Origin: UBA1858 sp963926275
GTDB taxonomy: Bacteria > Pseudomonadota > Gammaproteobacteria > UBA4575
Reading direction: 5' to 3'
DNA: 11,699 bases
Assembly (NCBI GenBank): GCA_963926275.1
Contig: CAWUWP010000085.1
Span: 1-11,699 of the forward strand
Under the pieces are notes generated by a model. The model did no database searches. It had not been told where the DNA came from and was given only the letters and a program-made list of their open reading frames with translations. Position 1 is the stretch's first letter; each line of letters begins with the position of its first letter. Below, in pieces: positions 1-6,093 of this stretch. The position numbers and the translations under genes are program-made.

Positions 1-81
1 GCGATGTTCTTAGTCGGTCTCGCCTCTGGTGGAAAAGATACGCTAAGACCGCTCACCGGCATTATTGGCTCGGGTCACTAA
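1..81 (+). CDS. dsbD: DsbD (thiol:disulfide interchange protein), end of membrane domain, 5' partial, ends at in-frame TAA
   Basis: The first 26 codons read in frame 1 as a hydrophobic segment (AMFLVGLASGG) and then a short polar linker (KDTLRPLTGIIGSGH) before TAA at 79-81. This matches the end of the last transmembrane helix and the start of the periplasmic linker of DsbD, which passes electrons from cytoplasmic thioredoxin across the inner membrane to periplasmic Dsb and cytochrome c maturation proteins. The match rests on the sequence style and on the DsbD-type thioredoxin domain that continues in the same frame directly after the stop. The gene start lies outside the window. If the stop is real, the product would lack its periplasmic C-terminal (gamma) domain and could not complete electron transfer by the normal route. 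Confidence 0.75.
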   Translation, partial: AMFLVGLASGGKDTLRPLTGIIGSGH

Positions 82-459
82 GTCACCAGTGAACAACATG
101 CTGCCTTTACCCGCATCAAATCAATTGAAGATTTAGATCGAGAATTAGCAACAGCCAAAGCGGCTGGCAAACCCGTTATGTTAGATTTTTATGCTGACTG
201 GTGTGCGTACTGCAAAACCATGGAAAAGAAAGTTTTCCCACATCCTTCCGTAGTCACTGCGCTAGAAGGTGTCGTTATGTTACAAGCTGATATCACCGTT
301 CAAGACGACACTGACAAAGCACTTGCCAGCCACCTCAATATGCCTGCACCCCCCGCACTGTATTTTTGGGATACTCAAGGCACTGATCTCAGAAGTAGCC
401 GATTAACCGGTAGCGTCACTGCTGAAGAACTGGCTAACCATTTAAATACCTTATTCTAA
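82..459 (+). pseudogene. dsbD: C-terminal thioredoxin (gamma) domain of DsbD, cut off by an upstream in-frame stop
   Basis: This stretch keeps the reading frame of the upstream dsbD codons. It encodes a linker (VTSEQHAAFTRIKSIEDLDREL) and a complete thioredoxin fold of the DsbD gamma type. The redox motif WCAYC has its cysteines at residues 9 and 12 if counted from the ATG at 178, and the cis-proline is in APPALYF near residue 59. In E. coli DsbD the equivalent segments are a linker ending in FTQIKTV, then YADWCVACK and LPTILFF. The only in-frame ATG (178-459, 93 aa) falls inside the first core beta strand, so it is an unlikely natural start. I see no ATG, GTG or TTG between the stop and 178. 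Apart from the TAA at 79-81 the domain looks intact. A recent nonsense mutation, a sequencing error (for example CAA read as TAA) or readthrough would each fit. No signal peptide is present, so a separately translated product would stay in the cytoplasm. Confidence 0.7.
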
Positions 460-483
460 ATAATGCTGTTTGCAATGGATTGA

Positions 484-497
484 GCCCTCTCTAGGGC
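484..497 (+). repeat. Small GC-rich hairpin after dsbD
   Basis: GCCCT (484-488) and AGGGC (493-497) form a 5-bp stem with a 4-base CTCT loop, 24 bases after the dsbD stop codon. No T-run follows, so it is not a convincing intrinsic terminator. It may stabilise the 3' end of the dsbD mRNA or be chance. The rest of the 460-662 gap holds only the proposed promoter at 589-617; I see no small gene in it. Confidence 0.25.
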
Positions 498-588
498 GCT
501 AATAGACAAGCTCCTAGCCCATAAAAACAGCCATCTTGTAGCAAACCTCTGTCAATTTGCAGCTAAATTCGCCTATCTTGGCCTGTAT

Positions 589-617
589 TAGACAGCCCGT
601 TATTTTTGCGGCACAAT
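589..617 (+). promoter_or_regulatory. Candidate sigma70-type promoter for the aroQ-accBC operon
   Basis: TAGACA at 589-594 matches the -35 consensus at 5 of 6 positions, and CACAAT at 612-617 matches the -10 at 4 of 6. The spacer is exactly 17 bp. Transcription would start near 624, leaving a 5' untranslated region of about 40 bases before aroQ. The site lies in the only sizeable gap upstream of the long + strand gene run, which supports it. A weaker alternative is TTGGCC (579-584) followed by TATTTT near 601. This was found by eye, with no scoring. Confidence 0.42.
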
Positions 618-662
618 ACTTCCAGATCAAAAATAACTATCTAATAAAGAATCTTCCTGGCA

Positions 663-1103
663 ATGAGCAAAATCCTTCTTCTAAATGGCCCCAATTTAAA
701 TTTATTAGGCTCTCGAGAACCTGATGTTTATGGCCACGACACATTAGATCAAGTGGTGGAAAGTGCATCAGCTCACGCAAAATCATTCGACCACGAGTTA
801 ATCCATCTGCAATCAAATGCAGAGCATGAATTAATCAATCGAATACATGCAGCTAAAGATGAAGATATTCAATTTATAATTATTAATCCCGGTGCGCTGA
901 CGCATACAAGTATTGCTTTAAGAGACGCCTTTCTGGGTGTCGCGATTCCTTTCATCGAAATACATATTTCTAATGTATTTGCGCGTGAAGAATTCCGACA
1001 AATGTCTTATTTATCAGATATTGCAGTGGGAATTATTTCTGGCATGGGTGTTCATGGATACCTGCTTGCTATCAGTGCAGCACACAACCTGTTAACCAAA
1101 TAA
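663..1103 (+). CDS. aroQ: 3-dehydroquinate dehydratase, type II
   Basis: A 146-residue type II dehydroquinase, the usual size for this dodecameric cytoplasmic enzyme. It catalyses the trans-dehydration of 3-dehydroquinate to 3-dehydroshikimate, the third step of the shikimate pathway to chorismate and aromatic amino acids. The N-terminus has the family signature LNGPNLNLLGSREPDVYG (residues 7-24), with the flexible-loop Arg18 and catalytic Tyr23. INPGALTHTS supplies Asn75, EIHISN the catalytic His101, and Arg112 follows. These correspond to the residues known from the M. tuberculosis enzyme. The ATG at 663 gives the standard start, with only a weak purine stretch (AAAGAA) upstream. It is the first gene of the + strand run and lies 14 bp before accB, an arrangement common in Gammaproteobacteria. 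No missing residue or frameshift is seen. Confidence 0.97.
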   Translation: MSKILLLNGPNLNLLGSREPDVYGHDTLDQVVESASAHAKSFDHELIHLQSNAEHELINRIHAAKDEDIQFIIINPGALTHTSIALRDAFLGVAIPFIEIHISNVFAREEFRQMSYLSDIAVGIISGMGVHGYLLAISAAHNLLTK

Positions 1104-1117
1104 AAAGAATTAAGCAC

Positions 1118-1564
1118 ATGGATATACGAAAAGTAAAAAAACTAATTGAGTTGCTAGAAGAATCCGGCATTGCAGAAATTGAAATTAAAGAAGGTGAAGA
1201 GTCGGTACGCATCAGTCGCTACAGCCCTAATGCTCCTGTTATGCCTATGCAATATGCACCTATGCCGGCAGCAGCATTACCCGCAGCAAGTCCTGTTGAA
1301 GCAGCTAGTGATGAGCCCGTAATTATTAGCGGTCACCACGTAAATTCACCCATGGTAGGCACGTTCTACGAATCATCTTCGCCAGGGGCAGCGCCTTTTG
1401 CTGAAGTCGGCAAACAAGTCAAAGAAGGTGATGTGATTTGTATTATCGAAGCGATGAAAATGCTTAACCAAATTGAGAGTGACAAGTCAGGCACGATTAA
1501 AGCGGTGCTCGCTGAGAATGGTCAACCTGTTGAATTCGACCAGCCTCTTTTTGTCATTGAGTAA
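1118..1564 (+). CDS. accB: Biotin carboxyl carrier protein of acetyl-CoA carboxylase
   Basis: A 148-residue BCCP, which carries the biotin that shuttles CO2 between biotin carboxylase (AccC) and the carboxyltransferase (AccA/AccD, not in this window) in making malonyl-CoA for fatty acids. The N-terminal part (1-35, MDIRKVKKLIELLEES) is the AccC-interacting helix region. An Ala/Pro/Met-rich flexible linker runs from about 36 to 66, and the biotinyl domain from about 70 to 148. The biotinylation motif EAMKM places the modified lysine at residue 114. A thumb segment (YESSSPGAAPF, residues 84-94) is present, as is typical of bacterial BCCPs and unlike most other biotinyl domains. The 94-bp gap to accC is the largest inside the first half of the operon. 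It contains no recognisable gene, and its short CTTGT/ACAAG inverted repeat is too weak to call. Confidence 0.97.
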   Translation: MDIRKVKKLIELLEESGIAEIEIKEGEESVRISRYSPNAPVMPMQYAPMPAAALPAASPVEAASDEPVIISGHHVNSPMVGTFYESSSPGAAPFAEVGKQVKEGDVICIIEAMKMLNQIESDKSGTIKAVLAENGQPVEFDQPLFVIE

Positions 1565-1658
1565 GTCAGCGGCTTAACTTATTAGCGACCCACTTGTGCT
1601 CACATAACAAGATGTTTTGCCAACTGCGAAGTATCACATTAAGAAGAATAACTGAATC

Positions 1659-3005
1659 ATGTTAGAAAAAGTTGTTATTGCCAACCGCGGTGAAATTGCC
1701 CTACGCATATTGCGTGCATGTCGCGAACTTGGAATCAAAACCGTTGCAGTGCATTCCACTGTTGACCGCGAATTAAAACACGTCAAGCTTGCAGATGAAT
1801 CTGTCTGTATCGGCCCGGCACCCTCGACAGAAAGCTATTTAAATATTCCTGCCATTATTAGTGCGGCAGAATTAACTGACGCCTCAGCCATTCACCCAGG
1901 CTATGGGTTTTTATCTGAAAACGATGCTTTTGCAGAACGTGTTGAATCGAGTGGCTTTATATTTATCGGCCCAACCGCCGACACCATTCGCCGCATGGGA
2001 GATAAAATATCTGCGAAGAACGCTATGCAAGAAGCCGGTGTTCCTTGTGTACCGGGTTCAGCCGAACCACTTTCTGACGATTTTGCTAGCAATTCAAAAT
2101 TAGCCAATGAAATTGGTTACCCAATCATAGTAAAGGCGGCTGGGGGCGGTGGTGGTCGCGGCATGAGAGTCGTGCACGGTGATGATGAATTAGCAGATTC
2201 AGTTGCATTAACGAGAGCTGAAGCAACGGCGGCGTTTAACAACGGCACCTTGTATATGGAAAAGTTTTTAGAAACACCACGTCATATTGAAGTTCAAGTT
2301 CTTGCAGATACTCATGGCAATGCCATTTATTTAGCCGAACGTGATTGCTCGATGCAACGTCGTCACCAAAAGGTAATTGAGGAAGCGCCAGCACTGGGTT
2401 TAACTGATGAAGAACGTAGCTTCATCGGCAAACGCTGTACCGATGCTTGCAAATTAATTAGTTACCGTGGGGCAGGTACATTTGAGTTCTTATATGAGAA
2501 TGGTGAATTCTTTTTCATTGAAATGAATACGCGTGTGCAAGTAGAGCATCCAGTCACTGAATTTATTACCGGCATCGATATTGTTAAACAGCAATTGCTG
2601 ATCGCGGCAGGTGAAGAATTATCGTTTACTCAAGATGATATAAAAATTACTGGTCATGCCATTGAATGTCGTTTAAATGCAGAAGACTCAGAGACATTCA
2701 TCCCTAGCCCAGGAAAGATTACTCGTTACCATAGCTCTGGTGGTTTTGGTGTGCGTGTTGATTCACATATTTATTCTGGTTACACAGTGCCGCCTAATTA
2801 CGACTCTATGATTGGCAAGTTAATCACTCACGGCGAAGATCGTTCTACCGCCATTAAACGTATGCAGGGTGCATTACAAGAAATGATTATTGATGGCATC
2901 AAAACAAACATCCCATTACAACTTCGACTGATGGCTGATGAAGAATTTGGCAAAGGACAAGTTGATATTCACTATTTAGAACGGCTACTAGCAAGTCAAA
3001 AGTAG
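1659..3005 (+). CDS. accC: Biotin carboxylase subunit of acetyl-CoA carboxylase
   Basis: A 448-residue ATP-grasp enzyme that carboxylates the biotin on AccB using ATP and bicarbonate. It has the N-terminal biotin carboxylase domain (IANRGEIALRI at 7-17, HPGYGFLSEN at 79-88), the central ATP-grasp domain with the glycine-rich lid (GGGGGRGM, 162-169), and the C-terminal biotin carboxylase domain. Residues matching the E. coli active site fall at the same numbers: Lys116, Lys159, Lys238, Glu276, Glu288, Arg292, Glu296 and Arg338. ATG 1659 is preceded by a purine-rich AAGAAGAA tract, and an in-frame TGA lies two codons upstream, so no longer start exists. prmA begins 12 bp after its stop. Confidence 0.98.
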   Translation: MLEKVVIANRGEIALRILRACRELGIKTVAVHSTVDRELKHVKLADESVCIGPAPSTESYLNIPAIISAAELTDASAIHPGYGFLSENDAFAERVESSGFIFIGPTADTIRRMGDKISAKNAMQEAGVPCVPGSAEPLSDDFASNSKLANEIGYPIIVKAAGGGGGRGMRVVHGDDELADSVALTRAEATAAFNNGTLYMEKFLETPRHIEVQVLADTHGNAIYLAERDCSMQRRHQKVIEEAPALGLTDEERSFIGKRCTDACKLISYRGAGTFEFLYENGEFFFIEMNTRVQVEHPVTEFITGIDIVKQQLLIAAGEELSFTQDDIKITGHAIECRLNAEDSETFIPSPGKITRYHSSGGFGVRVDSHIYSGYTVPPNYDSMIGKLITHGEDRSTAIKRMQGALQEMIIDGIKTNIPLQLRLMADEEFGKGQVDIHYLERLLASQK

Positions 3006-3017
3006 TTTTAATAACGC

Positions 3018-3890
3018 ATGCTTCAATTACGCGTACAAGTTAATGCTCAAATTGCTGAGCATGTCGAAGAGTTATTGTTTACCTGTGGCGCCGTCAGTGT
3101 TTCTTACGAAGACGCCGCAGACGAGCCCATTCTAGAACCCAAAATTGGCGACCACCCGCTATGGTCTAATCTTGTCTTGCAAGGCCACTTTACTTCCGAA
3201 CAATCTATTCAGTTGGCCACTAAAGCATTAGACAATGATCCTTTAGTTAGCCAACAAATAATTCTGGCACAAATCGAAGATCAAGATTGGCAGGCCAACT
3301 TCCAGCAGCAATTTAGTGCTATGCAGTTTGGCCCGTTATGGATTTATCCATCTTGGGAAGATAACCCCGCGCCTAATGGTATTAGTTTGCAACTAGACCC
3401 TGGGCTTGCATTTGGCACCGGGCACCACGCAACCACTAATTTATGTTTGAGCTGGCTAGGTGCTTCAGAATTAGAGGGGTTAACCGTGATTGATTTTGGA
3501 TGTGGCAGCGGTATTCTTGCTTTAGCTGCATCACGCTTAGGCGCTACTCATGTACATGCTGTCGATATTGACCCACAGGCAGTCACCGCAACTCATGACA
3601 ATATTGGTCGCAACCAACTTAATGTCAGTAATTTTACAGTGGGTACAAGTGATTGTTTAGCTGATATCAGCACGGATATTATTATTGCCAACATTCTTGC
3701 CGCACCATTAATCAAACTGCGCGATGCGTTTCTACAACATTTAAAAGCCAATGGCCGGTTGGTTGTGTCTGGCATTTTACATTCGCAGACAGAGTCTATT
3801 TGCCAACATTACTCTCAACATTTCACCTGTGATCAGATTTACCAGCGGGAAGAATGGGCATGCATTTCGTTTACGCGAATCTCAGTATGA
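3018..3890 (+). CDS. prmA: Ribosomal protein L11 methyltransferase
   Basis: A 290-residue PrmA, close to the usual length of about 293. It uses S-adenosylmethionine to trimethylate lysines and the N-terminus of ribosomal protein L11 in the cytoplasm. The N-terminal substrate-recognition domain (about 1-55) is followed by a linker. The catalytic Rossmann domain contains the PrmA signature LDPGLAFGTGHHATT (126-140), SAM-binding motif I DFGCGSG (159-165), the acidic VDID (182-185) and motif IV ANIL (224-227). The start is very near the family norm (MLQLRVQV, where many relatives have MPWLQL). No clear Shine-Dalgarno sequence is visible in the 12-bp gap after accC, so coupled translation is likely. 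The accBC-prmA neighbourhood is common in Gammaproteobacteria. Confidence 0.96.
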   Translation: MLQLRVQVNAQIAEHVEELLFTCGAVSVSYEDAADEPILEPKIGDHPLWSNLVLQGHFTSEQSIQLATKALDNDPLVSQQIILAQIEDQDWQANFQQQFSAMQFGPLWIYPSWEDNPAPNGISLQLDPGLAFGTGHHATTNLCLSWLGASELEGLTVIDFGCGSGILALAASRLGATHVHAVDIDPQAVTATHDNIGRNQLNVSNFTVGTSDCLADISTDIIIANILAAPLIKLRDAFLQHLKANGRLVVSGILHSQTESICQHYSQHFTCDQIYQREEWACISFTRISV

Positions 3891-3907
3891 GCTGGTAAAC
3901 TGATTGC

Positions 3908-4795
3908 ATGTTCACTCGTTGTCCAAGTTGTCGTGCTGCCTTTAGTATTACTGATCAACAGTTAGAAATTGCTGCAGGTATGGTGCGCTGCGGTATGTGC
4001 GAACATGTATTTGATGCTCGCCTATACCTGTTCGACCAAGCTCATAATGATATGTATGAGACAGTTGATGTTGAATTAGGTGAACTGGATGCCTCTGCAA
4101 TCGACCTAAAATACTTAGAAAGAGAGCTTCATGGCACCCACCCACATATGCCAGAGTTTCCCAACATTACTCGGCCTTCACAATTCGATGTTCCTAATGA
4201 CAGCCATGAACTCGAAAAAAACGAAATCGAACCATTAGAAGAAACAGTTATTGGGCAACAGCTGAGTCAACTTACCCCCATCACAAAAATTATTGCTGAT
4301 GATGTCTCTAGCCTAGATAGCGAGCCTGCAACTATTCATCCACTCAGATGGCTAGCGTGGGTTGTTACCCTGGTATTAGCTGCAGTCCTTGCTTTACAGA
4401 TTATTGCCTCACTTAAAATAGACCTTATTCCGAAACAGCATCATTCTAAACTTTGCGATTGGATATCCTGCACCCTTGAAACACCCCGTGCACTCAAAAG
4501 GATAGAAGTTCTAAACCGAAGTATTTATACTCACCCGACCGAAAAACAAGCGTTAATGGTCACTGTGACAATTATCAATAGAGCTGAGTTTCCTCAGCCT
4601 TACCCATTGATTCAGTTGCGATTTTTGAATATTTCAGGCGATATAATTGCCGCTAGACAGTTTGCAGCTAACCACTACTTAAAAGACAAGTGGACATCGA
4701 GACAACTAATGGAGTCAGGCATACCGCTATCTATCAAGCTTGAAGTACACGATGTGGCTGAAGAAGTTGTTAGTTATGATTTTGATTTTTTATAA
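3908..4795 (+). CDS. Zinc-ribbon and DUF3426 domain membrane protein of unknown function
   Basis: A 295-residue protein whose function I cannot name. The N-terminus is an MJ0042-type zinc ribbon with two cysteine pairs, CPSC (Cys5, Cys8) and CGMC (Cys28, Cys31), and would lie in the cytoplasm. An acidic, low-complexity stretch runs from about 45 to 140. A single transmembrane helix follows (LRWLAWVVTLVLAAVLALQI, about 146-165), then a C-terminal DUF3426 domain, probably periplasmic. That domain carries Cys183 and Cys188 (LCDWISC) and a segment around NRAEFPQPYPLIQLRFLNISG (224-244) typical of the family. The gene is 17 bp from prmA and 29 bp from dusB, inside the operon. Genes of this type usually occupy this same slot between prmA and dusB, so the link is conserved rather than accidental. 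The architecture is well supported; any role (signalling, cell envelope, regulation) would be speculation. Confidence 0.88.
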   Translation: MFTRCPSCRAAFSITDQQLEIAAGMVRCGMCEHVFDARLYLFDQAHNDMYETVDVELGELDASAIDLKYLERELHGTHPHMPEFPNITRPSQFDVPNDSHELEKNEIEPLEETVIGQQLSQLTPITKIIADDVSSLDSEPATIHPLRWLAWVVTLVLAAVLALQIIASLKIDLIPKQHHSKLCDWISCTLETPRALKRIEVLNRSIYTHPTEKQALMVTVTIINRAEFPQPYPLIQLRFLNISGDIIAARQFAANHYLKDKWTSRQLMESGIPLSIKLEVHDVAEEVVSYDFDFL

Positions 4796-4824
4796 CCTTA
4801 ATGTTCTGCTAATTAAATATATCC

Positions 4825-5811
4825 ATGCAAATCGGTCCACATCCATTATCTAATAATTTATTCCTCGCCCCCATGGCGGGAGTCTCTGACTTAGCATTTC
4901 GTAAATTGTGTCGCCAGTTAGGCGCAGGCTACTCAGTGACTGAGATGATCAGCGCAGATAGCAAACTTTGGAATACTCGCAAATCAAAACAAAGACGCCA
5001 ACATTTGGACGAGCCATCACCGCGTGTGGTGCAAATTGTTGGCTCAGACCCACAACAACTGGCACAAGCAGCCGTCTTCAACGTTGAACAGGGTGCTGAT
5101 ATCATCGATATCAATATGGGCTGTCCCGCTAAAAAGGTGTGTAAAGTACTAGCCGGCTCGGCACTCCTTGCTGACGAAGACTTAGTTAAAAGGATTCTTG
5201 ATGCCGTGGTCAATGCCGTTGATGTGCCGGTGACATTAAAAATACGCACAGGCTCTGATGTCGACAATCGCAATGGCGTGCAAATTGCTAAGATCGCTGA
5301 AGATTGTGGAATTCAAATGTTGACAGTTCATGGTCGAACACGCGCCTGCCGTTTTCTTGGTCAAGCAGAATACAAAACAATTTGCAAGATAAAAAAATCA
5401 ATTAATATCCCTGTGGTTGCGAACGGAGACATTAATTCTCCAGAAAAAGCAAAAAAGGTCTTGGCAATTACTAACGCAGATGCGATTATGATCGGACGCG
5501 CGGCACAGGGTCAGCCGTGGCTTTTTCGCCAAATTGACCACTATCTAAAATTCAATGAAAAATTAGAAAATCCTCCTCTAGCGGAGATACGTACTATCGT
5601 ATTGAATCATTTAGAAGAATTGTATTCCCTGTATGGAAAACAACAAGGAGTGCGAATTGCGCGTAAACATATTGGCTGGTACTTAGATAATATGCTCGGC
5701 TCACAACAATTCAAACAGAAAGTGTTCTCTGTAGCTGAGGCAGATGTTCAGTTCAATATGGTACGCAGTTATTTGCAAGACGCAGAATTAAAAATGGAGA
5801 ACGTTGCATGA
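4825..5811 (+). CDS. dusB: tRNA-dihydrouridine synthase B
   Basis: A 328-residue flavoenzyme that reduces specific uridines in the D-loop of tRNA to dihydrouridine using FMN and NADPH. The N-terminal TIM barrel begins with LAPMAGVSD (14-22). The signature NMGCPAKKVCK (97-107) contains the catalytic Cys100. FMN-binding residues include Lys139 (LKIRTG), His169 (VHGRTR), NGDI (200-203) and GRAAQG (224-229). The C-terminal helical tRNA-binding domain covers about 245-325. RACRF after the HGRT motif fits the DusB subgroup, as does the position directly before fis. No Shine-Dalgarno sequence is visible before ATG 4825. The TGA stop overlaps the fis ATG by 4 bp, implying coupled translation. Confidence 0.96.
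   Translation: MQIGPHPLSNNLFLAPMAGVSDLAFRKLCRQLGAGYSVTEMISADSKLWNTRKSKQRRQHLDEPSPRVVQIVGSDPQQLAQAAVFNVEQGADIIDINMGCPAKKVCKVLAGSALLADEDLVKRILDAVVNAVDVPVTLKIRTGSDVDNRNGVQIAKIAEDCGIQMLTVHGRTRACRFLGQAEYKTICKIKKSINIPVVANGDINSPEKAKKVLAITNADAIMIGRAAQGQPWLFRQIDHYLKFNEKLENPPLAEIRTIVLNHLEELYSLYGKQQGVRIARKHIGWYLDNMLGSQQFKQKVFSVAEADVQFNMVRSYLQDAELKMENVA
5796..5800 (+). promoter_or_regulatory. Ribosome binding site of fis inside dusB
   Basis: GGAGA lies within the last codons of dusB, 7 bases before the fis ATG at 5808. It is one of the clearest Shine-Dalgarno matches in the window and contrasts with the weak or absent sites before purH, dusB and rho. It suggests fis can be initiated efficiently on its own as well as through the ATGA overlap with dusB. 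Confidence 0.6.
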
Positions 5812-6089
5812 ATAATCCAGTTACAAACCTAAACGTGTCAGAGATACATCCTGTCACCCCTACTCAAACTCTTAGAGAGTCTGTTGCAGAATCATTGCGT
5901 AGTTATTTCAGTAAGTTAGATGGGCATGCGCCTGATGACTTATATCGCATGGTAATCGAAGAAGTAGAAAAGCCTTTACTAGAGTCAGTCATGAATTACT
6001 GTGGCGGCAATCAAACTAAAGCAGCTAAATGTCTTGGCTTAAACCGCGGAACGCTTCGTAAGAAACTAAAGCACTACGACGTCCGTTAG
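5808..6089 (+). CDS. fis: DNA-binding protein Fis
   Basis: A 93-residue Fis, a nucleoid-associated dimer that bends DNA, activates rRNA and tRNA promoters and peaks in early exponential growth in enterics. The N-terminal arm (1-25) is variable, helices A and B form the dimer core (about 26-65), and the C-terminal helix-turn-helix is nearly as in E. coli: GNQTKAAKCLGLNRGTLRKKL (67-87). Cys65 and Cys75 are not in the E. coli protein as I recall it. The gene overlaps dusB by 4 bp; the dusB-fis pair is conserved in E. coli, where Fis represses its own operon. Any autoregulatory sites would lie upstream of dusB or further up and could not be identified by eye. purH starts 4 bp later. Confidence 0.97.
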   Translation: MNNPVTNLNVSEIHPVTPTQTLRESVAESLRSYFSKLDGHAPDDLYRMVIEEVEKPLLESVMNYCGGNQTKAAKCLGLNRGTLRKKLKHYDVR

Positions 6090-6093
6090 TCGT

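Noticed and set aside
74..86. GTCAC repeated on both sides of the dsbD stop, hinting at a slippage insertion
   Set aside because: An 8-bp duplication would shift the frame, yet both sides of the stop are in the same DsbD frame, so a simple base substitution explains it better.
178..459. Independent small thioredoxin gene starting at the ATG at 178
   Set aside because: The ATG is inside the first core strand of the fold, and DsbD-like sequence continues upstream in frame to the stop at 79-81. It is better read as the cut-off dsbD domain.
1593..1611. Inverted repeat CTTGT/ACAAG in the accB-accC gap, and a CRP-like TGTG...CACA nearby
   Set aside because: A 5-bp stem is expected by chance, and the TGTG/CACA halves are not at the spacing of a CRP site.
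4929..5273. 114-codon open frame on the - strand inside dusB
   Set aside because: Entirely antisense to dusB, whose frame has all family motifs. Its translation shows no recognisable domain and it has no ribosome site, so it is a shadow frame.
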